Shown here in pieces: positions 26,199-35,618 of a stretch of 61,707 nucleotides of DNA. The translations under genes and the position numbers were made by a program. Source of the DNA: Proteiniphilum sp. UBA1403 (GTDB lineage: Bacteria; Bacteroidota; Bacteroidia; Bacteroidales; Dysgonomonadaceae). The notes beneath the pieces were generated by a model. The model searched no databases. It had not been told where the DNA came from and was given only the letters and a program-made list of their open reading frames with translations. The DNA lies in the NCBI GenBank assembly GCA_002305715.1, contig DBQD01000054.1:1-61707 (forward strand), in the 5' to 3' direction. The first letter of the stretch is position 1, and every line of letters begins with the position of its first letter.

Positions 26199-28994
26199 TC
26201 ACTGTAATTTCTCTTTCAGAAAACGTCCAGTGTGCGATTGTTCGCATTGTGCAACCTGTTCGGGCGTTCCTTCGCATACCACATAGCCTCCAGCTTTTCC
26301 TCCCTCAGGACCAATGTCAATGATATGGTCGGCGCATTTTATCACCTCCATATTATGTTCAATGATGATTACCGTATGTCCGCGCTCAATTAGTGCGTTA
26401 AATGCCTTGAGGAGCGTTTTTATATCGTGGAAGTGTAATCCAGTAGTGGGTTCGTCGAATATGAACAGAGTGGGCTGTGTTTTCTCTTCTCCCAAGTAGT
26501 AGGCCAGTTTTACGCGTTGGTTTTCACCACCCGAGAGTGTGGAAGAAGCCTGCCCCAGTTTAATGTAGCCCAATCCAACATCCTGCAAGGGTTGGATACG
26601 TTTCACAATCTTTTTCTCCGTTGTTCCTTTATGTGCTGAGAAGAATTCGATAGCCTCATTCACTGTCATTTCAAGGATATCATAAATTGAGCGTTCTTTA
26701 TAGGTTACCTCCAGCACCTCAGGAGAAAACCTTTTACCGTGACATGATTCACACTCCAGTTGGATATCGGCCATAAACTGCATCTCTACGGTGATAGTTC
26801 CTTCACCTTTACACTCTTCACATCGTCCCCCTTCCACATTGAATGAGAAATAGGCCGGTGAAAAATTCATCTGCTTTGCCAACGGTTGTGCAGCATATAG
26901 TTTCCGTATTTCGTCAAATGCTTTCAAATAGGTTACAGGGTTGGAACGTGATGATTTGCCAATGGGATTTTGGTTTACATATTCAACCCCCTTCATTAGT
27001 TTGATATCGCCTGTGATGCCGTTGAATTCAGCATGTTCCAGCGCTGTTCCCTTGTAATGATGTTGCAGAGCATTGAACAATACATCATTCACGAGAGATG
27101 ATTTGCCGGAACCGCTAACACCAGTGACCACAGTCATTACATGCAACGGAAACTTTACATCGATGTTTTTAAGGTTGTTCTGGCGTGCACCTTTTACTTC
27201 GATGTAGTTGTTCCATTTACGTCGATTTACAGGTACTTCTATCTGTTCTTCACCGGTGAGGTATTTAACCGTGTAACTCTGACTGTTCATTTCCAACTCT
27301 GCCACTTTTCCCTGATACATTACCTCTCCTCCAAGACGTCCTGCTCGGGGACCAATATCGATGATGTAGTCGGCTGCACGGATAATATCTTCGTCATGTT
27401 CTACCACCACCACAGTGTTGCCAATGCTTTGTAACTCTCGGAGTACATTTATTAATAGGTCGGTGTCACGTGAATGAAGCCCTATACTGGGCTCGTCGAG
27501 AATATAGAGTGACCCCACCAAGCTACTTCCCAGGGAAGAGACCAGGTTAATGCGCTGACTCTCTCCACCGGAAAGGGTATTTGAAAGACGATTGAGGGTC
27601 AGATATCCGAGTCCCACATCGGTAAGAAACTGCAAGCGGTTGTTGATCTCCGTAAGCAATCGTTCCGCCACAATTGCGTCGTTCTTGTTGAGTTGAAGTT
27701 CGTTGAAAAATTGTTTCAACTCTGTTACAGGCATAATCACAAGTTCGGGAATGGCTTTGCCTGCAATCTTCACATATCGTGCTTCAGGCTTTAACCGTGA
27801 GCCTTTACATACAGGACACTCCGTTTTGCCACGATATCGAGAATTCATCACTCTATTTTGTATCTTATAGAGATTTTTCACCAGCATATCGAAGAAGTCA
27901 TTTATGCCATATATTCCCAATTCGTGACGTCCGTTCCAGAGAATATCTTTTTCCTGATCATTCAAATCGAAATAAGCACGGTGTATTGGGAAGTCTGCTT
28001 TGTATGCATTTTGCACAAAATCCCGTCTCCAGTCGCTCATCTTTTCTCCTTTCCAGCATTGCACACACTCTTCCTGTACGGAGAGGCTTTTATCGGGAAT
28101 CACCAGGTTCTCGTCAATACCTATTATCTTCCCAAATCCTTCGCACTTGGGACAGGCACCAGCGGGACTGTTGAAGTTGAACATCATTTCTGTAGGCTCT
28201 TCAAAGGTGATACCATCAGCTTCAAATCGATTTGAAAAGAAAAATGTTTCCATACCATTTTCTGTCCAAAAGCGGATCAGGCATTCACCATTTCCTTCCA
28301 TAAATGCTGTTTCTACTGAATCGGACAGTCTATTGATTGTCGCCTTTTCCGATGAGCAGGAGAGGCGGTCGATTACCAGATAAACCTCTTCTATTGCCGG
28401 AAGGTTTTTCTGCTCAAGCAATTCATCGATCCTATAAAATTGCTCCCCAACATCTACGCGGGTAAACCCTTCCTTTAGCAGGATCTCGAGCTGTTCACGC
28501 AAGGTGCGGTTGTTTCTCAATTGTAACGAAGAAAGAACGGCCATACGTGTGCCTTCTCGGTATTCCTTCATTTTCTCCACCACATCGTTTACATAATGAC
28601 GTTTAACCTCTTTCCCGGAAATGGGTGAGATAGTTTTACCAATGCGGGCATATAGAAGTCGGAGGTATTCATATATCTCGGTAGAGGTCCCAACTGTGGA
28701 GCGAGGGTTTCGCGACGTGGTTTTTTGTTCAATTGCAATAGCTGGAGGGATACCCCTAATATAGTCACATTCGGGCTTGTGCATTCTTCCCAGAAACTGC
28801 CTAGCATAGGCCGAAAGGCTTTCTACATATCGGCGTTGCCCCTCTGCATAAAGAGTGTCGAAGGCCAAAGAGGACTTACCCGATCCGGAAAGGCCGGTGA
28901 TAACTGAGAAACTGTTTCGGGGGATGTCAACGTCGATATTTTTGAGGTTGTTGACGCGCGCACCTTTTATTTCGATCTTCTTTTGATTGCTCAT
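26199..28994 (-). CDS. uvrA: UvrABC system protein A
   Basis: This 931-aa damage-recognition ATPase of nucleotide excision repair is full length. The first ATPase site has GLSGSGKS at 34-41 and LSGGESQR, the second has GVSGSGKS and LSGGENQR. Zinc-binding CxxC pairs are seen in the CPKCEGFGK and CVQCWKG regions and in CEECKGEGT and CESCHGKRF. The QQ/IEQKTTSRNPRSTVGT region for UvrB contact is also present. It stands alone on the minus strand with its own promoter box at 29014-29021. Confidence 0.97.
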   Translation of the reverse strand: MSNQKKIEIKGARVNNLKNIDVDIPRNSFSVITGLSGSGKSSLAFDTLYAEGQRRYVESLSAYARQFLGRMHKPECDYIRGIPPAIAIEQKTTSRNPRSTVGTSTEIYEYLRLLYARIGKTISPISGKEVKRHYVNDVVEKMKEYREGTRMAVLSSLQLRNNRTLREQLEILLKEGFTRVDVGEQFYRIDELLEQKNLPAIEEVYLVIDRLSCSSEKATINRLSDSVETAFMEGNGECLIRFWTENGMETFFFSNRFEADGITFEEPTEMMFNFNSPAGACPKCEGFGKIIGIDENLVIPDKSLSVQEECVQCWKGEKMSDWRRDFVQNAYKADFPIHRAYFDLNDQEKDILWNGRHELGIYGINDFFDMLVKNLYKIQNRVMNSRYRGKTECPVCKGSRLKPEARYVKIAGKAIPELVIMPVTELKQFFNELQLNKNDAIVAERLLTEINNRLQFLTDVGLGYLTLNRLSNTLSGGESQRINLVSSLGSSLVGSLYILDEPSIGLHSRDTDLLINVLRELQSIGNTVVVVEHDEDIIRAADYIIDIGPRAGRLGGEVMYQGKVAELEMNSQSYTVKYLTGEEQIEVPVNRRKWNNYIEVKGARQNNLKNIDVKFPLHVMTVVTGVSGSGKSSLVNDVLFNALQHHYKGTALEHAEFNGITGDIKLMKGVEYVNQNPIGKSSRSNPVTYLKAFDEIRKLYAAQPLAKQMNFSPAYFSFNVEGGRCEECKGEGTITVEMQFMADIQLECESCHGKRFSPEVLEVTYKERSIYDILEMTVNEAIEFFSAHKGTTEKKIVKRIQPLQDVGLGYIKLGQASSTLSGGENQRVKLAYYLGEEKTQPTLFIFDEPTTGLHFHDIKTLLKAFNALIERGHTVIIIEHNMEVIKCADHIIDIGPEGGKAGGYVVCEGTPEQVAQCEQSHTGRFLKEKLQ

Positions 28995-29013
28995 ATCCTG
29001 AATATATAACCCA

Positions 29014-29021
29014 CAAAGATA
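29014..29021 (-). promoter_or_regulatory. -7 box (TATCTTTG) for uvrA
   Basis: On the minus strand this reads TATCTTTG, 19 nt before the uvrA ATG at 28994, a normal spacing for this promoter type. I saw no LexA-type box, but palindromes here were only inspected by eye. Confidence 0.55.
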
Positions 29022-29077
29022 ATTACTTTAGCGACCCCAAAAAAGAAGCTGATGCCAAATAAGTCAAAATATTTATT

Positions 29078-29085
29078 TATATTTG
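29078..29085 (+). promoter_or_regulatory. -7 box (TATATTTG) for the CPA2 antiporter operon
   Basis: TATATTTG matches TAnnTTTG and lies 57 nt before the start at 29143. It is divergent from the uvrA promoter 57 nt away. Confidence 0.5.
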
Positions 29086-29142
29086 TGGATGAGAGCAACA
29101 TCACTGCAGCAGTGGTCTTAACATATTCAATTAAGTTTACCC

Positions 29143-31212
29143 ATGGCAGATATTATCACAGACTTGCAACATGAATTTTCAGTGCCGTTTACAAATCCGG
29201 TGTTGATTTTTACCATACTTTTACTAATTGTACTATTAGCCCCTATCCTCCTGAAACGTTTTAATGTGCCAAGTATAATTGGCTTGATTGTGGCAGGAGT
29301 GATTATTGGACCTTATGGACTAAACTGGATTGACAATACACACGGGGGTGTGGAAATGTTTTCTACCATTGGTCTTCTCTTTATCATGTTTATTGTTGGT
29401 TTAGAACTCGATTTAGGAGAGTTTGTTCATTACCGCAATAAGAGTCTTACATTCGGACTTTTTACATTTTTCATTCCGCTTGTTATAGGTTATCCAATTT
29501 GTCATTACCTATTGGGCTATGATGTAAATGCCAGTTTTCTTACGGCCAGTATGTTTTCAACTCATACCCTGGTTGCATACCCCATTGTAAGTCGTCTGGG
29601 TATTGCCCGCAATCAGGCCGTGGCAGTTACTGTGGGAGGTACCATTCTCACCGATACAGCCGTTCTGCTCATTCTTGCAGGGGTGCTTTCAGGAAACGAA
29701 GGAGGGTTGGATTTGAGCTTTTTACTCAAAATGGTGGTATCACTCATTATATTCTCTGTGATAATATTTGTCATCACTCCACGCATTGCCAGATGGTTTT
29801 TTCAAAATGCTGATTCTGAAAAATATTCCAATTTTATATTTGTATTATTTGTTGTCTTTTCGGCAGGATTTTTAGTAGAGTTGGGAGGTATAGAACCCAT
29901 AATCGGGGCATTTGCTGCGGGGCTCGCACTAAATAGACTCATACCACACTCTTCGGCATTGATGAACCGCATTGAGTTTTTTGGGAATGCCCTTTTTATT
30001 CCCATTTTTCTGATATCTGTCGGCATGTTGGTCGATATATCTGTAGTGTTCGACGGACCACGCACCCTCATTGTAGCAATAGTGCTCACCATTGCTGCAA
30101 TCATTGGAAAATGGCTGGCTGCATTAGCTACCCAGAAAGCGTTCCGGTACACGGCTGCCCAGAGAACACTCATCTTTGGATTAAGCAGTTCGCATGCTGC
30201 AGCAACACTTGCTATCATCTTGGTTGGATACAGGGCTGGAATTCTAGATGAATATATACTCAACGGAACCATTATACTGATCCTGCTCACCTGTATTATT
30301 GCATCTGTCTATACACAGCGTGCTGGACGAAAGATTGCGATGAGCGAAGAAAATGCCCCCTTGTCGCCATCCTCAATGGGTCATTTTGCAGAAGAGAAGA
30401 TCTTGGTGCCAATTGCGAATCCAACCAATATCGGCTATCATGTGCAACTTGCTCTTTTGCTGAAAGATAAAAAGTCGGTCAATCCTATTTCGTTATTGGG
30501 AGTAGTACCCAATAATAAAGAGGCAGAAAAGAATATTGTGAACTTCAGAAAGAAATTGCAGGAGTTTGTATCAACCGCCCAAGCAGCGGAGGTGAATGTA
30601 GATATTATTACAACCATCGATCACAATCCTGCAGACGGAATCACGAGGATAGCCCGTGAGACCATGACCGATTTGGTCATTCTTGGTTGGCCCGGTAAAG
30701 CTGGTTTGTGGGATAAGTTACTGGGTGAGAGAATTGAACAGATTATTCGATATGTGGATAAGAACTTGTGGGTTTGTCATGTAGAACAGCGTCTGATAAA
30801 TCATAAGCGAATTGTCGTTATTTCTCCACCTCAGGCAGAGAAGGAGGAGGGCTTTGCCATGTGGGTCAATAAAATATCCAAACTCTCTACAGAATTATCA
30901 ATCCCGGTATTGCATTATGGACATCCCGATACACAAAAGATAATTGCTAGTCAGAAGAAAATGGGAAACTTCATCTCACATCCATTTGAGGATTGGGATA
31001 ATCCGCTTTCTTGTGCAGACCAAATCAAGAAAGATGACTTAATCATTCTGATTTCAGCCCATAGTGGTTATATTTCTCATATCCCAATTCTAGAGAGCCT
31101 CCCCGGTCGATTAGAGAGTAAATTTCCTAATTTCAGTCGTATCGTGGTCTATCCCAAACAACCGCTTGCCGAGCAGTTGCTCGAAACAGATGATTTTATT
31201 TTTGTTCCCTGA
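29143..31212 (+). CDS. CPA2 cation:proton antiporter with C-terminal Usp-like domain
   Basis: The protein has 689 aa. Residues about 15-400 form roughly twelve membrane segments with CPA2 features, such as GLIVAGVIIGPYGL near the start and FIVGLELDL in an early loop. Residues about 415-680 are soluble, with an ILVPIANPTN strand and an LVILGWPGKAGLWDKLLG segment typical of universal stress protein domains, apparently two in tandem. It should exchange Na+ or K+ for protons at the inner membrane, with the soluble part sensing a nucleotide or stress signal (inferred from the family). The next gene starts 20 nt downstream. Confidence 0.9.
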   Translation: MADIITDLQHEFSVPFTNPVLIFTILLLIVLLAPILLKRFNVPSIIGLIVAGVIIGPYGLNWIDNTHGGVEMFSTIGLLFIMFIVGLELDLGEFVHYRNKSLTFGLFTFFIPLVIGYPICHYLLGYDVNASFLTASMFSTHTLVAYPIVSRLGIARNQAVAVTVGGTILTDTAVLLILAGVLSGNEGGLDLSFLLKMVVSLIIFSVIIFVITPRIARWFFQNADSEKYSNFIFVLFVVFSAGFLVELGGIEPIIGAFAAGLALNRLIPHSSALMNRIEFFGNALFIPIFLISVGMLVDISVVFDGPRTLIVAIVLTIAAIIGKWLAALATQKAFRYTAAQRTLIFGLSSSHAAATLAIILVGYRAGILDEYILNGTIILILLTCIIASVYTQRAGRKIAMSEENAPLSPSSMGHFAEEKILVPIANPTNIGYHVQLALLLKDKKSVNPISLLGVVPNNKEAEKNIVNFRKKLQEFVSTAQAAEVNVDIITTIDHNPADGITRIARETMTDLVILGWPGKAGLWDKLLGERIEQIIRYVDKNLWVCHVEQRLINHKRIVVISPPQAEKEEGFAMWVNKISKLSTELSIPVLHYGHPDTQKIIASQKKMGNFISHPFEDWDNPLSCADQIKKDDLIILISAHSGYISHIPILESLPGRLESKFPNFSRIVVYPKQPLAEQLLETDDFIFVP

Positions 31213-31232
31213 ATAAATCTTTTTTATTTTAT

Positions 31233-32753
31233 ATGATCAAAGGTTTCCAATCCATTCTTGTTGTATCATTTATTCTATTTTTAACAGCCTGTGGTACTTC
31301 CAAAAGAGGGCTGTCAAGACAAGACATTTCCATGCCCAAGCACGAGTTTCGAGGTGCGTGGATTCAAACAGTCGGACAAACTCGTTACCAGCAAATGAAT
31401 AGTGCTGCTATGAAGCATTATTTAACCGAGATGGTAAGAAAGCTGGATGAGGCTGGTATCAATGCGGTTATATTTCAGATTCGCCCCGAAGCAGATGCAT
31501 TCTATAAATCGGAGTTAGAGCCTTGGAGTCGTTTCCTTACCGGAATTCAGGGTAAGGCCCCCGATGATCCCCATTTCGACCCACTCGCTTTTCTAATTGA
31601 AGCATGCCATCAACGTGGAATGGAGCTGCATGCCTGGTTGAATCCATACCGCGTGAAAACCAATATGAGTAACCAGCTTGCCAGGGGTCATCTCTATGAG
31701 CGCTTTCCCGAACGTTTTGTGCAATATGGGAATCAGCTATTCTTTGATCCGGGACTCCCCGAGAATAGAGAATTTATCTGTGAGGTGGTGCGTGATATTG
31801 TTTCCCGATACGATGTGGATGCCATTCATATGGACGATTATTTTTACCCATATCCAATTGCCGGTACACCTTTTCCTGATGACAGGAGCTTCAGTATGTA
31901 TGCTGTAGCTCAGGGATTTTCACCTTCGCAAAGAGGGGACTGGCGCCGCAACAATGTGAATCTGTTGATTCAGCAGATTAAATACACCATTGCCGGAACA
32001 AAACCTTGGGTACGCTTTGGAATTAGTCCTTTCGGCATTTATCGGAACAGGAGAAGTGATCCCAATGGAAGTGATACGAATGGCTTACAGAATTACGATG
32101 ACCTCTATGCTGACATCAAGCTATGGGTTGAACAGGGATGGATCGATTACAATTTGCCGCAGCTTTATTGGGAGATAGGGCATAATGCAGCCGATTATCC
32201 CACCTTGTTGCATTGGTGGAACAATAATAATTTCGGGCAACATCTTTACATTGGACAAGATCTAAAACGGAGTATCGACAGAAATGAACTTCAGGTTAAA
32301 ATTCGTCAGACACGTGAAATGCCATTTGTTTATGGTAATTGTTACTGGTATGGTTATCAGATACTCGATAATTGGGATGGTGTTGCCGAGATGCTAAAAA
32401 CAGATATCCACCGTTCAAAAGCGTTAGTGCCGGCATATAGCCATATGCATGACGGACGCCCCGGCACAGTAAAGAAACTCACCGAAGTGTTTACGGAGGA
32501 CATGCATTTCCTTACTTGGGAACATAATAAAACGCCGTTGAATCCTGAAACAGCACAAAAGTTTGTGATTTATCGATTTGCCCAGAATGAGAAGGTTGAT
32601 ATTAACCGGGCGGAGAATATTCTGCAGGTGACACCCGACAATTTCATTATCCTGCCCTATGAAGGAGGTGAGAAAAAGTATACGTATGTTGTTACAGCAC
32701 TCGATGCTTTTGGCAATGAATCGAAACCGAAGGAGATAAAGGTGAAATTGTAA
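31233..32753 (+). CDS. Glycoside hydrolase 10-like (GHL10, DUF187/YddW-type) lipoprotein
   Basis: The protein has 506 aa. A lipobox LTAC ends the signal (residues about 17-20). The body begins with EFRGAWIQTV and contains the family features AVIFQIRPEADAFY, LHAWLNPYRV, IHMDDYFYPYP and a WIDYNLPQLYWE motif, fitting a TIM barrel of the GHL10 type. A small beta domain (about 430-506) of fibronectin-like appearance closes the protein. GHL10 proteins act on the cell wall or on glycans; some relatives are peptidoglycan glycosidases. No promoter box is seen in the 20-nt gap, so it probably shares the antiporter transcript. Confidence 0.87.
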   Translation: MIKGFQSILVVSFILFLTACGTSKRGLSRQDISMPKHEFRGAWIQTVGQTRYQQMNSAAMKHYLTEMVRKLDEAGINAVIFQIRPEADAFYKSELEPWSRFLTGIQGKAPDDPHFDPLAFLIEACHQRGMELHAWLNPYRVKTNMSNQLARGHLYERFPERFVQYGNQLFFDPGLPENREFICEVVRDIVSRYDVDAIHMDDYFYPYPIAGTPFPDDRSFSMYAVAQGFSPSQRGDWRRNNVNLLIQQIKYTIAGTKPWVRFGISPFGIYRNRRSDPNGSDTNGLQNYDDLYADIKLWVEQGWIDYNLPQLYWEIGHNAADYPTLLHWWNNNNFGQHLYIGQDLKRSIDRNELQVKIRQTREMPFVYGNCYWYGYQILDNWDGVAEMLKTDIHRSKALVPAYSHMHDGRPGTVKKLTEVFTEDMHFLTWEHNKTPLNPETAQKFVIYRFAQNEKVDINRAENILQVTPDNFIILPYEGGEKKYTYVVTALDAFGNESKPKEIKVKL

Positions 32754-32766
32754 CGCGTAAAAACAC

Positions 32767-32774
32767 TATCTTTG
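32767..32774 (+). promoter_or_regulatory. -7 box (TATCTTTG) for the RNA methyltransferase gene
   Basis: TATCTTTG ends 23 nt before the ATG at 32798. This supports that start rather than the internal Met near residue 35 at which some homologues begin. Confidence 0.5.
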
Positions 32775-32797
32775 TACTCTTATTTAGTAAAAAAAGG

Positions 32798-34504
32798 ATG
32801 ACCGATATCAAAAGCTTCCGTGAAGATAGTACTCCGGAGGAAAACCAGCAGGATTTTGCACCTGAGGTAGAAATAACAAAGCAAGAGGGAGAATTCCCAA
32901 TGATAGCCAAGACCATGGCTGAGTTGGAAGATGTGCTGGCAGAGGAGCTTATAGCACTGGGAGCGAATAATGTGGAAATCGGTACCCGGATGGTTTCATT
33001 TACCGGAGATACGGCTTTGATGTATAAAGCGAACCTTCATTGTCGTACGGCATTGCGTATTCTGAAACCCATATACAACTTCAAAGCAGAAACAGCGGAC
33101 GAAGTTTATGAAGCGATCAAACAACTTAATTGGGATGATTATCTTTCGTTAGACACCACCTTCTCAATCGATGCAGTGGTCTATTCCCACATCTTTACGC
33201 ACTCGAAGTTTGTTGCTTACAAAGTGAAAGATGCTATTGCCGACTGGTTTACAGAGCGGTATGAAAAACGTCCTTCAGTTAGCGTTTCAAATCCCGATTT
33301 GGTGCTTCATCTCCATGTTTCGCACAACAAATGCACCCTCTCGTTGGACAGCTCCGGCGAGTCGCTGCATAAAAGAGGGTATCGTGTAGGTCAAACCGAG
33401 GCGCCTCTCAGTGAAGTACTTGCAGCTGGAATGATCCTTAAGTCGGGTTGGAAGGGAGAGTCCGCATTCATTGATCCGATGTGTGGATCGGGTACGATAC
33501 TGATCGAGGCAGCCATGATTGCCATGGGTATACCTCCGGGATTACATAGGCCAAACTTTGCTTTTGAAAAATGGAAAGACTTCGATGAAGAACTTTTCAG
33601 CAATATTTATAACGATGATTCCGGTGCACGAGAATTGAAGCACCCCATCATTGGTTCCGACATCTCTCCTCAGGCAATTGCCGTTGCTGAAAAAAACATC
33701 AAAAATGCAGGATTAAAGAAACAGATCCAGTTAAGTGTAAAACCTTTTCAGCAATATACCGAGGCTCCAGCTTCGGAGGGGGTTTTAATTACAAACCCTC
33801 CTTATGGTGAGCGCTTGAAAGTGGAGGAGTTGGAGGGGCTCTACGCAATGATCGGAGAACGTCTCAAGCATGTTTTTACAGGCTTTAATGCCTATATTTT
33901 AAGTTATCGGAAAGAATCGTTCGATGCTATCGGTTTGAAACATACTCGTCGTTTCTTCCTCTATAACGGTGCTTTGGAATGCGAAATGCGTGAATATGAG
34001 ATCTTCTCGGGTAAACGTAAAGAACGCTCTTTTGTAGCGAGTGATCGCTCACGAGGTAGAGGGTCTGATTATCAAGCTGAACGAAATTCAAAAGAGGGAT
34101 ACCGCCGTTCGAAGCGTACAGATAGAGAAGAGGAGAGACAGAATGACTTTGGAAGGGGTCGCCCAAGAAGAGAAGAGGGGGCTGAACGTAGAGGCGAACG
34201 ACCCTTTACTGCTGATCGACGTTCGTTTGGAAAAAGACGAGAAGAAGGAGAACGCAGTGATTCTGAACGTCATAACACAAGAGAGAGAGCCTTCAATAAG
34301 GATGGCTTCAAGCGTGATCGCAACAGCAACGAAAGAGGAGGTAAACCAGGTGGTTTCAGAACTGATAAAGACCGAGAACAGAAGGGACGTTCATTCGATG
34401 CCCGGAACAAGGATCGTGGCAGTTCTCCACGTGGAGATTACAAAAAGCCGGGTACTCCTGAGAGAAAGGAACTCCGTTTGCGTCGTCCCAGAAAAGAGGA
34501 ATAA
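32798..34504 (+). CDS. THUMP-domain class I rRNA methyltransferase with long Arg-rich tail
   Basis: The protein has 568 aa. After a 34-residue acidic lead comes MIAKTMAELEDVLAEEL, the start of the ferredoxin-like/THUMP region, then the RlmL-type methyltransferase domain with DPMCGSGTILIEAA and the catalytic NPPYGERL motif. This combination modifies a guanine N2 in 23S rRNA in the RlmL/RlmK family. From about residue 408 to the end the sequence is almost pure Arg, Glu, Asp, Ser, Gly and Lys with no fold, probably an RNA-binding tail. The frame stays open to a stop at 34504, so the tail is real coding sequence. A terminator follows at 34544-34578. Confidence 0.88.
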   Translation: MTDIKSFREDSTPEENQQDFAPEVEITKQEGEFPMIAKTMAELEDVLAEELIALGANNVEIGTRMVSFTGDTALMYKANLHCRTALRILKPIYNFKAETADEVYEAIKQLNWDDYLSLDTTFSIDAVVYSHIFTHSKFVAYKVKDAIADWFTERYEKRPSVSVSNPDLVLHLHVSHNKCTLSLDSSGESLHKRGYRVGQTEAPLSEVLAAGMILKSGWKGESAFIDPMCGSGTILIEAAMIAMGIPPGLHRPNFAFEKWKDFDEELFSNIYNDDSGARELKHPIIGSDISPQAIAVAEKNIKNAGLKKQIQLSVKPFQQYTEAPASEGVLITNPPYGERLKVEELEGLYAMIGERLKHVFTGFNAYILSYRKESFDAIGLKHTRRFFLYNGALECEMREYEIFSGKRKERSFVASDRSRGRGSDYQAERNSKEGYRRSKRTDREEERQNDFGRGRPRREEGAERRGERPFTADRRSFGKRREEGERSDSERHNTRERAFNKDGFKRDRNSNERGGKPGGFRTDKDREQKGRSFDARNKDRGSSPRGDYKKPGTPERKELRLRRPRKEE

Positions 34505-34529
34505 GTTATTGGCGTAACAGTTGCGCTGA

Positions 34530-35618
34530 TCAATCAATAAAATCTGGCAATGGAATGCGTTTCATTGCCAGTTTTTTTGTTGCAGCCCGGTCTATCTTCG
34601 CACTCATCGTTTGTGGTAGTGACTCTGTCGTAATGATATGGAGCGGTTGTTGATAACGGGGTAAGAGATATTCCAGTTTTTGTTTCAACAGATCAGGATT
34701 GTTCATTTCTTCCATTACCAGCACAATAGCTTCTCCCAATTTTGGATGGGGGACTGCCGTAATTGCGAAGTTTCCATCTATTAATGGGCGTATAACCTTC
34801 TCCAATTCTTCGGCTTGTACCTTGATTCCTCCCGAGTTGATGACATTGTCCTTTCTTCCCAAAATTCGGAAAGTGCCGTTTTCTCTTATCTTAGCAATGT
34901 CGTTTGTATACAACGTCTCATTGGCAACATGAGGAGCGTGTATGATCAGTGTTTGCTCTTCAGAGAGTTCCAAGTTGACTCCAGGGAGTGGCGTATAGTA
35001 GTCGGATGCTTCTCTTCCATTGAGTCTTTGAAGAGCAATATGAGAGACCGTCTCGGTCATACCGTAAGTAGAATAGATCTCGTTGGGGAAGTTCATTAAC
35101 GCCTCCTTCAGTTGCGGGTCAATGGTGCCTCCTCCAATGATTACTTTTTGTATGAGAGAGAATTGTTCCGTCTCTTTTGGAGATTGAAGGGTATTGTACA
35201 TTTGCAAGGGTACAAATGCTGCAAAATCAAACGTCGTTGTTGTCGCAGCCAATGGGTGACCTGAAGGTTCCATAGGCCAGAGATCAAGTCCACAAACTAC
35301 AGCACGTACCACCATCATTTTCCCTGCTATGTATTCGAGAGGTAGGCATAACAATGCCTTCTCCTTTTTTTGCAATTGAAAGAAGTTGCACGTCATCTGT
35401 GCACTATGAATCATCTGATCTTTTCGTACGATAATTTGTTTAGGTGTACCGGTAGAGCCCGATGTCTGCAGACGAATAGTTGTTTCAGGGGAGAACCATT
35501 CTTTCAGAAAATGAAGAAGTTGTTGATGGAAGGGCGACTGAGCAAAGTAGTCATGTTGCTCTGCCGATAGAACCTCTTCTGCATGGAATACCTTTCCAGA
35601 AATGCATATCTTGTTCAT
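34530..35618 (-). CDS. menE: o-Succinylbenzoate-CoA ligase
   Basis: This 362-aa adenylate-forming enzyme activates o-succinylbenzoate with CoA. The ATP-binding loop TSGSTGTPK is at 52-60, with STYGMTET and the GRKDNVINSGGIKV hinge region further on and the catalytic lysine expected near the C-terminus in TMSAKIDR. It is shorter than the E. coli enzyme at the N-terminus, as seen in other Bacteroidota. It overlaps menC by 4 nt (ATGA) and is the last gene of the operon. Its last codons double as the hairpin of a plus-strand terminator. Confidence 0.92.
   Translation of the reverse strand: MNKICISGKVFHAEEVLSAEQHDYFAQSPFHQQLLHFLKEWFSPETTIRLQTSGSTGTPKQIIVRKDQMIHSAQMTCNFFQLQKKEKALLCLPLEYIAGKMMVVRAVVCGLDLWPMEPSGHPLAATTTTFDFAAFVPLQMYNTLQSPKETEQFSLIQKVIIGGGTIDPQLKEALMNFPNEIYSTYGMTETVSHIALQRLNGREASDYYTPLPGVNLELSEEQTLIIHAPHVANETLYTNDIAKIRENGTFRILGRKDNVINSGGIKVQAEELEKVIRPLIDGNFAITAVPHPKLGEAIVLVMEEMNNPDLLKQKLEYLLPRYQQPLHIITTESLPQTMSAKIDRAATKKLAMKRIPLPDFID
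34544..34578 (+). terminator. Rho-independent terminator inside the 3' coding end of menE
   Basis: CTGGCAATGGAA (34544-34555) pairs with TTTCATTGCCAG (34560-34571), 12 bp with one G-U, around a TGCG loop and followed by seven T residues (34572-34578). On the plus strand this terminates the RNA methyltransferase gene. The same bases encode the C-terminal residues of MenE on the minus strand. Confidence 0.8.

Noticed and set aside
34041..34517. 158-aa open frame overlapping the end of the RNA methyltransferase gene
   Set aside because: It lies in another frame of the Arg/Glu-rich tail. Such repetitive purine-rich sequence opens several frames, and the main frame has the conserved domain in front of it.
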